In this document: one piece after another, positions 16,834 through 24,710 of the stretch
Numbering within the stretch: the first letter of the stretch is position 1
Layout of the letters: the number at the start of each line of letters is the position of its first letter
Origin: Domibacillus antri
GTDB lineage: Bacteria; Bacillota; Bacilli; Bacillales; Domibacillaceae
Length of the DNA: 64,000 nucleotides
Reading direction: 5' to 3'
NCBI RefSeq assembly: GCF_001936625.1
Contig: NZ_MSDU01000017.1
Location: 1 to 64,000 of the forward strand
Made by a program: the position numbers and the translations under genes
Notes under the pieces: generated by a model
What the model saw: the letters and a program-made list of their open reading frames with translations, nothing else
Told to the model about the DNA's origin: nothing
Databases searched by the model: none

Positions 16834-18239
16834 AAATAAACAGCATTACAACAAAACTCGGCGGCAGCATCATGATCTTATTTTTGGTGGTGCTTTTTCC
16901 GTTAATGTATACGATTGACCAGCTGTTTACTGCTTTTTATGTCAATCAGCAGAAAGACCAAATCAAGCACTTTGCGGCTGAATATTCCACCTATATATCA
17001 GATGTGGCCGATGTCCATTCTTATCATATGTTTGACATGTTATCTGAATTAATGGATGCGGATTTTTTTGTTTTTAACAAGGAAGGTCAAATTTTGCAGT
17101 CTACTGTTGGATCATCGTTTGAAAAAGGAACGAATGTCCATGATGATCTATTTCAGTCCATTCGCAACAATCAATCAGCAGGGATGGAGTACAAAGCGGA
17201 CAGAGAATCATTTTTTCTTGCGGGACACCCGATTATCGTTGAAGATCAAGTTAATGGCGGACTCGTCGTGGTGTCTAATATGGAGGAAGTCAACCGCTCT
17301 ATTGAACAGGTTCGGTTCTGGCTGTTTATATCGGTTGTCGGCGCCCTTTTTATCGCCATTGGTTTCACTTTTTTTGTATCGAGAAAACTTTCGTCCCCTC
17401 TTTTACAAATGGAGAAAGCCACGCGTGAAATAGCAAAAGGAAATTTAAAAACGAACCTGGAAATGGCAGCAAAAGATGAAGTCGGAAGTCTGGCGGCGGC
17501 CATTACCGACTTAGGAAGAGAACTTGAAGAATATCGCACGAACAGGCGGGAATTTTTCGCTAACATCTCTCATGAGCTGCGGACGCCCATCTCCTATATT
17601 AAAGGATATTCAAAAGTGTTAAGGGACGGATTAGTCCAGAACGAAGAAGAAAAAAATCAATACTTACGGATCATTGAAGAAGAATCAGCACGGCTGACCG
17701 CACTCATAAATGACTTGTTCGAACTGGCTAAAATGGAAGAAGGAAAATTGGAGCTGCACTTTGAATGGCTCGATGTAGAAGATATTTTAAACAGCGCTGT
17801 CAAAAAAGTTTCGCTGAAAGCCTCGGAGAAAAAAATAGATGTTTTGCTTCGTCCATCAGCAGATGATCCACTGCTCTATACGGATGGTGTAAGGCTGGAG
17901 CAGATTCTGATGAACTTAATCGAAAATGCGATTCGGTACAGTGAACCTGAATCGACTGTAGAAATGTATACGAAAGTCGAAAAGCACTACATTCATCTGT
18001 TTATTCAAGATTTTGGAATGGGTATACCGGACGAGGATGCGCCATACATTTTTGACCGTTTCTACAGAGTGGAGAAATCACGGTCGAGAGCATCTGGCGG
18101 AACCGGGCTGGGGCTGGCTATTGTGAAAAATTTAGTCGAATTGCTCGGTGGTGACATTGAATTGAAAAGTACGTCAGATAAGGGGACGATTTTCAAACTT
18201 TCATTCCCTATTGATAAAAAAGGGAGTGTGGATGGATGA
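16830..18239 (+). CDS. Membrane sensor histidine kinase of the metal island
   Basis: A 469-residue kinase: helix at about 10-30, extracellular sensor of about 130 residues, second helix at about 165-185, HAMP (about 186-238), HisKA with FFANISHELRTPISYIKGY (His248) and HATPase_c with NLIENAIRYS, DFGMGIPDEDAPYIFDRFYR and GGTGLGLAI. The sensor region contains few cysteines and some His/Met, so direct copper sensing is possible but unproven. ATGA overlap with the regulator upstream and with the small membrane protein downstream shows tight co-translation. Confidence 0.9.
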   Translation: MKINSITTKLGGSIMILFLVVLFPLMYTIDQLFTAFYVNQQKDQIKHFAAEYSTYISDVADVHSYHMFDMLSELMDADFFVFNKEGQILQSTVGSSFEKGTNVHDDLFQSIRNNQSAGMEYKADRESFFLAGHPIIVEDQVNGGLVVVSNMEEVNRSIEQVRFWLFISVVGALFIAIGFTFFVSRKLSSPLLQMEKATREIAKGNLKTNLEMAAKDEVGSLAAAITDLGRELEEYRTNRREFFANISHELRTPISYIKGYSKVLRDGLVQNEEEKNQYLRIIEEESARLTALINDLFELAKMEEGKLELHFEWLDVEDILNSAVKKVSLKASEKKIDVLLRPSADDPLLYTDGVRLEQILMNLIENAIRYSEPESTVEMYTKVEKHYIHLFIQDFGMGIPDEDAPYIFDRFYRVEKSRSRASGGTGLGLAIVKNLVELLGGDIELKSTSDKGTIFKLSFPIDKKGSVDG

Positions 18240-18436
18240 AAAAATTATCCAATTTTATCGTACCATTATTTTTCATTGTATTCGGAATCGCTTGTCTTAC
18301 CATGTCAAGTACGGCTTTTCACACGCATAATCCTCTGCACCATCTTTTGGAATCACTCTTGGGGATTTGCCTCTTTCTATGTATACCGGTTATGTTAGGA
18401 ATCGTTTATATGTGGTTTAAAAAAAGAAAAAAATAG
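18236..18436 (+). CDS. Small two-helix membrane protein with a His-containing loop
   Basis: A 66-residue protein: helix (NFIVPLFFIVFGIACLTM), short loop STAFHTHNPLHHLLESLL, second helix (LGICLFLCIPVMLGIVYMW) and basic tail FKKRKK. The loop has four histidines in nine residues, suitable for a metal site. It overlaps the kinase by four bases and ends the operon, so it is likely an accessory or modulator of the kinase. I recognise no family. Confidence 0.75.
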   Translation: MKKLSNFIVPLFFIVFGIACLTMSSTAFHTHNPLHHLLESLLGICLFLCIPVMLGIVYMWFKKRKK

Positions 18437-18458
18437 CAGGTTGAATTATTTTAGCTGG

Positions 18459-18487
18459 AGCGGCGCAGTTCTTCTGTGCTGCTTTTT
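18459..18487 (+). terminator. Terminator of the two-component operon
   Basis: AGCGGCGCAG / CTGTGCTGCT with loop TTCTT, then five T. Confidence 0.75.
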
Positions 18488-18535
18488 AAGACAAGGAGCA
18501 GGAGATACTAAAAAAAGAAAACATATCGCTTTATA

Positions 18536-18558
18536 TACAATAGGGAGGTATGGTAATA
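18536..18558 (+). promoter_or_regulatory. Candidate CsoR operator and promoter of csoR-copZ
   Basis: TACAATAGGGAGGTA (18536-18550) resembles the copper CsoR operator as I recall it from Bacillus subtilis copZA (TACCC-N5-GGGTA) at 11 of 15 positions. It overlaps an extended -10, TGG-TAATAT. The copA site at 19205 is closer to the pattern. Confidence 0.4.
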
Positions 18559-18580
18559 TATTAGTGAAGGAGGTGACAGG

Positions 18581-18916
18581 ATGAAGACAAAGAACGAATG
18601 TCACAGTGACCATCCAATTTCCGCTCATGAATCAGGCCGTAAAAGTCACCATTCAGAAAGTACAAAAAAGAATTTAGTGACAAGACTGAATAGGGTAGAA
18701 GGTCAGATCCGGGGAATAAAAGGGCTGATTGAAAGAGATGTTTACTGTGATGATATTATTACACAAATATCGGCTACCCAGGCTGCGCTGAACAGCGTCG
18801 CCAAAATCCTTCTTGAAGGACACGTGAAAAGCTGTGTGGTAGAACGTATTCAAGATGGAGACCATGAAGTAGTAGATGAATTGCTGGTCACGATTCAAAA
18901 ATTGATGAAAAAATAA
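18581..18916 (+). CDS. csoR: CsoR-family copper-sensing repressor
   Basis: A 111-residue CsoR/RcnR-family helical repressor. The Cu(I) ligands are in place as Cys56, His81 and Cys85 (DVYCDDIITQISATQAAL and EGHVKSCVVERI). The DNA-binding face has RLNRVEGQIRGIKGLIERD. Binding Cu(I) releases it from DNA. Its N-terminal 25 residues add five or more histidines and one cysteine, longer than usual. Start ATG 18581 follows GGAGGTGAC. copZ follows after 27 bases and copA after a short gap. The C-H-C set supports copper, not nickel or sulfide. Confidence 0.92.
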   Translation: MKTKNECHSDHPISAHESGRKSHHSESTKKNLVTRLNRVEGQIRGIKGLIERDVYCDDIITQISATQAALNSVAKILLEGHVKSCVVERIQDGDHEVVDELLVTIQKLMKK

Positions 18917-18943
18917 TGGACATATTGAAAGGAGCAAGAAAAA

Positions 18944-19150
18944 ATGGAACAAATCACGCTGAATGTAAATGGGATGTCATGCGGACATTGCGTAAAGGCT
19001 GTTGAGGGAAGTGTCGGTCAATTAGAAGGTGTACACGCTGTGAAAGTTCATCTGGAGGATCATAAAGTAGAGGTAGAATTTGATGCGCAGCATGTATCTG
19101 TTGAGAAAATTAAGGAAACGATTGATGAACAAGGATATGACGTCGTATAA
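18944..19150 (+). CDS. copZ: Copper chaperone CopZ
   Basis: A 68-residue heavy-metal-associated domain. The metal loop is NGMSCGHC with Cys13 and Cys16, and the HMA fold ends with KIKETIDEQGYDVV. It carries Cu(I) in the cytosol to the ATPase CopA. The gene lies between csoR and copA, behind GAAAGGAGC. A modest hairpin (19167-19187) and an own operator separate it from copA. Confidence 0.95.
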   Translation: MEQITLNVNGMSCGHCVKAVEGSVGQLEGVHAVKVHLEDHKVEVEFDAQHVSVEKIKETIDEQGYDVV

Positions 19151-19166
19151 AGAACGATTTGTAAAG

Positions 19167-19191
19167 GCGTGCTGATAATTGGCACGCTCTT
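19167..19191 (+). terminator. Weak intercistronic hairpin between copZ and copA
   Basis: GCGTGC / GCACGC with a 9-base loop and TCTTT tail; possibly an attenuating terminator. Confidence 0.45.
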
Positions 19192-19204
19192 TCCGGTAAA
19201 AATT

Positions 19205-19221
19205 ATACCCTATATGGGTAT
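19205..19221 (+). promoter_or_regulatory. CsoR-type operator ahead of copA
   Basis: ATACCC-TATAT-GGGTAT, a symmetrical TACCC-N5-GGGTA element as expected for a copper CsoR site, ending 15 bases before the copA start. Confidence 0.65.
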
Positions 19222-19236
19222 GAGGGGTGAAGAAAC

Positions 19237-21654
19237 TTGAATAATTCATCAAAGGAAACAAACCTGCAAATTTCCGGTATGACATGTGCCGCATGTGCGA
19301 CAAGGATTGAAAAAGGGTTAAATAAAATGGATGGAGTGGAAAATGCCAGTGTCAACCTGGCACTGGAAAAATCAAAGGTAACATACGATCCAGCCAAAAC
19401 AAATGAAGAAGAAATTCAAAAGAAAATAGAAGATCTCGGTTACGGTGTTGTCACAGAAAAGAAAGAGTTTCTCATTTCCGGTATGACCTGTGCGGCCTGT
19501 GCCGCAAGAATTGAAAAAGGGCTGAACAAACTGGAAGGCGTAACCACTGCCAATGTCAACCTGGCTCTCGAGCGGGCGAGTGTCGAATACAACCCTTCCG
19601 CCCTTTCTCAAGCAGACGTCATCAAAAAAGTGGAATCGCTCGGTTATGGTGCTGTGTTAAAAGAAGAAGACGCGCAGGAAGAAATGGATTATCGGCAAAA
19701 AGAACTTGAAAAACAAACAGGAAAATTTATCTTTTCAGCCATTTTGTCCCTTCCGCTTCTATGGGCGATGGTGGGTCATTTTGAATTCACGTCTTCACTT
19801 TATGTGCCGCATATGTTTATGAATCCATGGGTGCAGCTGGCATTGGCTACGCCGGTCCAGTTTATTATCGGGAAACAGTTTTATACAGGCGCCTTTAAAG
19901 CGTTAAAAAATAAAAGCGCGAATATGGATGTACTCGTTGCACTTGGTACGTCAGCCGCTTATTTTTACAGCCTGTATTTGTCCTTCGAGTCAATTGGACA
20001 AAACGCCCATATGGTCGAACTTTATTACGAAACAAGCGCGATATTAATTACGCTGATTATTTTAGGGAAGCTGTTTGAAGCAAAAGCAAAAGGACGTTCT
20101 TCTGAAGCCATAAAAAAATTAATGGGCTTACAGGCAAAAACCGCTATTGTGGAAAGAAATGGGCAGGAAATGGAAATCCCGCTTGAGAAAGTCGTTGCCG
20201 GAGATATTCTTCACGTAAAACCGGGAGAAAAAATCCCCGTTGACGGTGTGATTACGGAAGGCCAGTCTGCCATTGATGAATCCATGTTAACAGGGGAAAG
20301 CATCCCGGCAGATAAACGGGCAGGCGATGAGGTCATTGGCGCCACGATAAATAAAAACGGTTTTTTGAAAATGAGAGCAGTGAAAGTAGGCAGGGAAACA
20401 GCGCTGTCACAAATCATTAAAGTGGTGGAAGAAGCACAAGGCTCAAAAGCACCGATTCAGCGTCTGGCTGACCAAATTTCAGGTATATTCGTCCCGATCG
20501 TTGTCGCCATCGCGGTTGTCACGTTTTTGATCTGGTTTTTATGGGTTGACCCGGGCAACTTCGGTGAAGCACTTGAGAAGCTGATTGCGGTTCTCGTTAT
20601 TGCCTGCCCTTGCGCCCTCGGACTGGCGACGCCGACTTCCATAATGGCAGGATCTGGACGCGCCGCAGAATACGGTGTTTTGTTCAAAGGCGGAGAGCAT
20701 CTTGAAACGGCTCATCAGATAACATCCGTTGTTCTTGATAAAACAGGGACCATCACGAACGGCACACCAGAATTGACGGATGTCATCCTAAATGAGTCCA
20801 TTGATCAAGAAGAGTTTCTTACACTCGTTGGATCTGCGGAAAGACAATCAGAGCATCCGCTGGCGAAGGCGATTGTCGAGGGCATTAAAGACAGAGGGAT
20901 TTCCCTTAAAGAAGCTGGTCAATTTGAAGCGATCCCAGGCTTCGGGATTAAGGCGGTTGTCGAAGAAAAAGAATTACTTATCGGGACACGCAAACTGATG
21001 GAGCAGCATCATGTGTCCATTCACGGGGCACATGAGAAAATGTCTGAAATGGAGACCGATGGAAAAACAGCCATGCTGGTGGCGGTAAACGGCCGTTATG
21101 CCGGTATTATTGCTGTGGCGGATACGATTAAAGAAACATCAAAAGCGGCAATTGAGCGATTGAAAGAGATGGGTCTTGAGGTCATTATGATCACAGGGGA
21201 CAATAAACAGACGGCACAGTCCATTGCTGTACAGGTCGGCGTTGACCACGTGATTGCAGAAGTTCTTCCAGAAGGAAAAGCAGAGGAAGTGAAGAAACTG
21301 CAGGAGCAGGGAAAAAAAGTCGCCATGGTTGGAGACGGCATTAATGATGCACCGGCACTGGCAACAGCAGACATTGGAATGGCGATTGGAACCGGGACCG
21401 ATGTGGCGCTGGAAGCAGCTGATATTACCTTAATCCGAGGAGACCTGAACAGTATTGCAGATGCGATCTTTATGAGTAAATTGACCATTCGCAATGTAAA
21501 ACAAAACTTGTTCTGGGCTTTTGGTTACAACACATTGGGCATCCCTGTCGCGGCTCTTGGATTTCTGGCACCGTGGCTTGCCGGGGCTGCCATGGCATTC
21601 AGCTCGGTTTCCGTTGTGCTCAATGCACTTCGACTGCAAAAAATAAAACTATAA
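19237..21654 (+). CDS. copA: Copper-exporting P1B-type ATPase CopA
   Basis: An 805-residue Cu(I) export pump. Two N-terminal HMA domains have GMTCAAC with Cys17/Cys20 and Cys85/Cys88. The membrane ion site CPC is at 457-459 ([15 protein letters not shown]). Phosphorylation Asp501 is in DKTGT, followed by [17 protein letters not shown] and [10 protein letters not shown]. Length and order match Bacillus subtilis CopA. It uses ATP to expel Cu(I) received from CopZ. Start is TTG 19237 behind GAGGGGTGA. A CsoR-type operator lies just upstream, so copper should induce it. A 23-codon membrane peptide follows after 12 bases. Confidence 0.96.
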   Translation: MNNSSKETNLQISGMTCAACATRIEKGLNKMDGVENASVNLALEKSKVTYDPAKTNEEEIQKKIEDLGYGVVTEKKEFLISGMTCAACAARIEKGLNKLEGVTTANVNLALERASVEYNPSALSQADVIKKVESLGYGAVLKEEDAQEEMDYRQKELEKQTGKFIFSAILSLPLLWAMVGHFEFTSSLYVPHMFMNPWVQLALATPVQFIIGKQFYTGAFKALKNKSANMDVLVALGTSAAYFYSLYLSFESIGQNAHMVELYYETSAILITLIILGKLFEAKAKGRSSEAIKKLMGLQAKTAIVERNGQEMEIPLEKVVAGDILHVKPGEKIPVDGVITEGQSAIDESMLTGESIPADKRAGDEVIGATINKNGFLKMRAVKVGRETALSQIIKVVEEAQGSKAPIQRLADQISGIFVPIVVAIAVVTFLIWFLWVDPGNFGEALEKLIAVLVIACPCALGLATPTSIMAGSGRAAEYGVLFKGGEHLETAHQITSVVLDKTGTITNGTPELTDVILNESIDQEEFLTLVGSAERQSEHPLAKAIVEGIKDRGISLKEAGQFEAIPGFGIKAVVEEKELLIGTRKLMEQHHVSIHGAHEKMSEMETDGKTAMLVAVNGRYAGIIAVADTIKETSKAAIERLKEMGLEVIMITGDNKQTAQSIAVQVGVDHVIAEVLPEGKAEEVKKLQEQGKKVAMVGDGINDAPALATADIGMAIGTGTDVALEAADITLIRGDLNSIADAIFMSKLTIRNVKQNLFWAFGYNTLGIPVAALGFLAPWLAGAAMAFSSVSVVLNALRLQKIKL

Positions 21655-21666
21655 GGATGTGGCTTC

Positions 21667-21738
21667 ATGAAAAATTGGGCGTTTGCGGCTGCCGCTTATT
21701 TAATGGTTGTCATGGCCGTCTATAATTTTTTCGCTTAA
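21667..21738 (+). CDS. 23-residue single-helix membrane peptide after copA
   Basis: MKNWAFAAAAYLMVVMAVYN plus FFA, starting at ATG 21667 behind AAGGATG and ending at TAA 21738. One hydrophobic helix with an N-terminal Lys. It lies 12 bases after copA and before a strong terminator, so it is the last cistron of the copA message. The form recalls small subunits of membrane complexes (for example KdpF or CydX types), and a CopA partner is a reasonable guess. No family recognised. Confidence 0.6.
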   Translation: MKNWAFAAAAYLMVVMAVYNFFA

Positions 21739-21750
21739 ATCATTATTTTG

Positions 21751-21774
21751 GTCCGCAATCAGCGGACTTTTTTT
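21751..21774 (+). terminator. Terminator of the copA operon
   Basis: GTCCGC-AATCA-GCGGAC followed by seven T. Confidence 0.9.
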
Positions 21775-21780
21775 ATGATT

Positions 21781-21812
21781 TCCATACTTTCTGCAAATTT
21801 GATCATTATAAT
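21781..21812 (+). promoter_or_regulatory. Promoter of the CcdA-like operon with degenerate response-regulator box
   Basis: TCCATA at 21781-21786 and TGCAAA at 21792-21797 keep the 11-base period of the TGCACA repeats, and nine bases later comes TATAAT at 21807-21812, the same spacing as at 14598 and 16069. Confidence 0.45.
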
Positions 21813-21865
21813 GGCGTTGTGCTTATGACGGTTATTCAAAAACGGGAATAAGGGAAGATCAAAAC

Positions 21866-22591
21866 ATGTATTCATTTATTAATGATTTTAGCAGCGCTGT
21901 CATGCAGCCTTTTTTAAATTTATATCATCAAATGGAACATATTTCGATTGTAGCTGCCTTGATTTTAGGATTTGTCGGGGCGCTGGTCCCCTGCCAGCTT
22001 ACGGCCAATGGCAGCGCATTAATGATTTATGGGAACCGTTCTCTCCGAAAAGGGGTTGCATGGCCGCACATCTTTTTGTTTTTATTAGGAAAAATGGCCT
22101 CTTTTAGTATATTAGGGCTTATTGTCTGGATGGTTGGCAGTCAGGTGGAACAAACATTAACCTTGTTTTTCCCCTGGTTTAGAAAGGCAATGGGGCCGCT
22201 GATGATTCTTGTCGGTCTCTTTTTGCTCGGTGTCATAAAATGGAGAAAAGGTTTTACGCTTGGTGAAATTCCATCCAAACTCTTTAAAGGGAAAATGGGC
22301 TCGTTTTTAATGGGAGTAAGTTTTTCTTTAGCTTTTTGTCCAACGATGTTCGTCTTATTCTTTGTGACATTAATACCGCTGACGTTATCCGAATCCTATG
22401 GCTTTATCCTTCCGAGTGTGTTTGCGGTCGGAACCACTATCCCGCTTTTAGTCATCATCTTTATCATCTGGTTTTTAGAGATTGATAAAACGATCATGGC
22501 GAAGAGTAAAAAAGTGGGGAATGTCATTCAAAAATTAGCCGGTGTCTTTCTTATTCTAATCGGCATTATGGACACAATCATTTATTTATAA
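21866..22591 (+). CDS. CcdA/DsbD-like (or SafE-like) membrane protein of the copper island
   Basis: A 241-residue protein with about six helices. Two motifs stand out: GALVPCQLTAN in the first helix and SLAFCPTMFVLFF in the fourth. A Pro-Cys in helix 1 and a Cys-Pro in helix 4 are the redox pair positions of CcdA/DsbD thiol-disulfide conduits; related sulfite-exporter/UreH-like families share the fold. It may move electrons or metal across the membrane for maturation of envelope copper proteins, by inference. It is followed after 15 bases by the beta-propeller gene. AGGGAAGATC precedes ATG 21866. Confidence 0.75.
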   Translation: MYSFINDFSSAVMQPFLNLYHQMEHISIVAALILGFVGALVPCQLTANGSALMIYGNRSLRKGVAWPHIFLFLLGKMASFSILGLIVWMVGSQVEQTLTLFFPWFRKAMGPLMILVGLFLLGVIKWRKGFTLGEIPSKLFKGKMGSFLMGVSFSLAFCPTMFVLFFVTLIPLTLSESYGFILPSVFAVGTTIPLLVIIFIIWFLEIDKTIMAKSKKVGNVIQKLAGVFLILIGIMDTIIYL

Positions 22592-22606
22592 AGGAGCAAA
22601 ACGATC

Positions 22607-23572
22607 ATGAATGCATTTTTTAAAACGAAAAAAAGCCGCATGATGGTGACGGCGGCTATATTGCTGATTATAGCCGGTGCAGCGGCTTTGATCGCTGCGG
22701 GACGAAACGAGGAGGGGAGTAGTGTTCGTTTCGATCATATTCACGGTTTAGGGTTTACAAATGACGGAAAAAATGTAATCGTACCGGCACATGACGGGTT
22801 AAGAATATTTAATGAAGAAGGCTGGCAGAAATCGCCGCATGATTCGCATGACTACATGGGTTTTTCGATAACGGATAATGGCTTTTACAGCAGCGGTCAT
22901 CCTTCCCCGGGCAGCGATTTAAAAGATCCGATGGGGATTGTAAAGAGCGATCCTTTTGGTGCTGAGATTGAACCGCTTGCTCTATACGGCGAAGTCGATT
23001 TTCACGGAATGGCTGCTGGTTATCATTCAAAAGCGATTTATCTTTTCAATCCGGCCCCTAACTCGATCATGGAAAATGCGGGTTTATATTTTTCAACGGA
23101 TGAAGCGGCCACATGGACACAAAGCAAAGCGGCCAATTTAATGGGTCAGGCTTCTTCCATTGCGGTACATCCGGACCATGCACATTCCGTCGCCGCAGGG
23201 ACTGATCAAGGCGCGTTTCTATCGACGGATCATGGGGAGAATTTTAAACCCGTTTTATCAGGTGCAGCGGTTTCCGCACTCACCTTCTCATTTAATGATA
23301 CGTTATGGGCCGGTTCGATGGACGGCACGGCGTCATTAACAATGGTGGATTTAACGTCTTTTGACACTGCCACAATCGATATTCCTTCACTGAATGAAGG
23401 AGAGTTCATTACATTCATTGCAGCCAATCCTAAGGACAACCAAACAATTGCCTTTTCCACGAGCGAAAACAACATTCTTTTAAGTTATGATGCCGGTGAG
23501 AATTGGACAGTGATTGCAGACGAGGGGAAAGGAATTCAAAAGGTTTCAAATAGAGGCAAAAGACAAAATTGA
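22607..23572 (+). CDS. Exported beta-propeller protein, F510_1955 family
   Basis: A 321-residue protein with an N-terminal membrane helix (MMVTAAILLIIAGAAALIAA) as signal or anchor. The body is a beta-propeller of the BNR/sortilin type with the family-typical HIHGLGFTNDGKNVIVPAHD, HDYMGFSITDNGFYSSGHP and YGEVDFHGMAAGYHSKAIY. Databases call this F510_1955 glycosylhydrolase, but no activity is known to me. His residues in the conserved HIHG, SGHP and FHGM motifs could bind metal. It is co-operonic with the CcdA-like gene, next to CopA, which supports a role outside the membrane in copper handling. Confidence 0.78.
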   Translation: MNAFFKTKKSRMMVTAAILLIIAGAAALIAAGRNEEGSSVRFDHIHGLGFTNDGKNVIVPAHDGLRIFNEEGWQKSPHDSHDYMGFSITDNGFYSSGHPSPGSDLKDPMGIVKSDPFGAEIEPLALYGEVDFHGMAAGYHSKAIYLFNPAPNSIMENAGLYFSTDEAATWTQSKAANLMGQASSIAVHPDHAHSVAAGTDQGAFLSTDHGENFKPVLSGAAVSALTFSFNDTLWAGSMDGTASLTMVDLTSFDTATIDIPSLNEGEFITFIAANPKDNQTIAFSTSENNILLSYDAGENWTVIADEGKGIQKVSNRGKRQN

Positions 23573-23590
23573 ACTTCCGTGCATAAATAA

Positions 23591-23617
23591 TTGAAAATGT
23601 GGTACACTGTTTATATA
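23591..23617 (+). promoter_or_regulatory. Antisense RNA promoter of the second type I locus
   Basis: Candidates: TTGAAA (23591-23596), 15-base spacer, TATATA (23612-23617); or an extended -10 TGG-TACACT at 23600-23608. Either starts an RNA running against the toxin gene. Confidence 0.5.
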
Positions 23618-23760
23618 CAAAAAAAGACCGGGTGTTACTAGCACCCGGTTGACGCAGCTGACATACCGCCTGAAGAGCGGCTGGCCAGTTGAGGAATGTT
23701 TAGCTCAAAGAGTAATCACCCTGCTTACCGGTCAAGTTAGCGGAGGGTGGTTACTTTTTT
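23618..23760 (+). ncRNA. Predicted antisense antitoxin RNA of the second type I locus
   Basis: An RNA of about 140 bases from the promoter at 23591-23617 to the terminator AGTAATCACCCT / AGGGTGGTTACT (23711-23755) with six T. Its 5' hairpin, ACCGGGTG / CACCCGGT (23627-23649), read on the minus strand has a U7-8 tail and would terminate the toxin mRNA. The whole RNA is thus complementary to the 3' end of the toxin message, including its last codons. It resembles the antisense RNAs of other holin-like toxin loci. Confidence 0.65.
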
Positions 23761-23861
23761 CTATTGGTGTAAAGAGCAATCACCGCGACGACAGCTGTTG
23801 CTGTAGTTGCGAGGAACATGCCGAATTGAAAAAGCATATTCATTGCTTCGTAAGTCACCAT
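23751..23861 (-). CDS. Holin-like type I toxin, 36 aa
   Basis: MVTYEAMNMLFQFGMFLATT followed by ATAVVAVIALYTNRKK: the MVTYEA start, a single membrane helix and a basic tail are typical of Hol_Tox family toxins. ATG 23861 is preceded by AAAGGGGGT, which is locked in a perfect 8-bp hairpin (23868-23887). The message would run to the hairpin at 23627-23649. The stop codon lies inside the terminator stem of the opposing antisense RNA. Membrane poration or depolarisation is the activity of studied relatives. Confidence 0.8.
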   Translation of the reverse strand: MVTYEAMNMLFQFGMFLATTATAVVAVIALYTNRKK

Positions 23862-23867
23862 TTTAAC

Positions 23868-23887
23868 ACCCCCTTTCTCAAGGGAGT
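23868..23887 (-). promoter_or_regulatory. Hairpin sequestering the toxin Shine-Dalgarno
   Basis: Read on the minus strand ACTCCCTT-GAGA-AAGGGGGT: eight pairs (one G-U) around a GAGA loop, covering the whole ribosome-binding site. It should keep toxin translation low until the structure opens. Confidence 0.65.
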
Positions 23888-23889
23888 GC

Positions 23890-24676
23890 CAACCGCCCAT
23901 CCGCTTTATATCGCTGCTAGACGTAGTTTATCATTGTTCCGAACAAAAAGCGATTGGTTTAATAGAAGGAGAATTGTTGACAGGTTATTGCGGTCAATCA
24001 AACACATAAAAAATAACTTCCTACATAAGACCAGGTGTTATTAACGCAACTATGGATTTAAAAATATTTTTAATGAATAATATTTTCTTTGTAAAACCCT
24101 GTAATTTTTCTCATTTTAGCTTTAAAAAGATATTGTAGAAAACAAATTCAGCCAAACCTTTAAGAAGTAAGATAATGTTAAGCAGCATGAGCTTACTGGA
24201 AAACCGAAAAAGGATGTGAAAATAAAAAAAGAAAATTAATTTGGTTGTTACAACGGCCAAGAGAGGGGAAGATCAATAAGGATAAGTAGTTCTTATTTTA
24301 TTTTTAAAGTTAACATAATATTTATTATCGGCAGTTATAGGGATTTTTCTCATTTTAAAAGTAAACTTTAAATAATGAGAAAAAATAAAATTTCAATTGC
24401 CAGCAAAAATCAGTTTTTTTCGTTCTTTTACAGGTATTTCATTTTGTAATATTCGTAGTCAATCGCTTCGTGACCTTCTAATAATAAAGACATGAAACGA
24501 ATGATGATTTAAAAATAACAACAGATATGTACAGAATGATTGTTTACAGACCAGATTTTCACATTATTGATATCTTGGTTTATAAGCCGTTCTTTTCTTA
24601 AATGCTGTTATTTCTTTGTTTTTAGACCTCATATAGCCACTCGCCCAAATCGATATTCTTTATTTCTCATTAAAAA
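23890..24676. other. AT-rich intergenic region without a recognisable gene
   Basis: About 790 bases of clearly more AT-rich sequence between the second toxin locus and the sulfur operon. I see no convincing ORF. It holds two copies of TTTTTCTCATTTTA (24105-24118 and 24344-24357); the second pairs with AATGAGAAAAA at 24374-24384 to form an 11-bp inverted repeat. The toxin promoter should lie near 23900-23950. Confidence 0.6.
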
Positions 24677-24684
24677 CAGAAAAA

Positions 24685-24710
24685 GAAAACACCCCCCTTA
24701 GGATGTTTTC
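24685..24710 (-). terminator. Terminator of the sulfate assimilation operon
   Basis: On the minus strand GAAAACATCC / GGGTGTTTTC followed by TTTTTCTGTTTTT. The last gene ends inside its loop. Confidence 0.8.
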
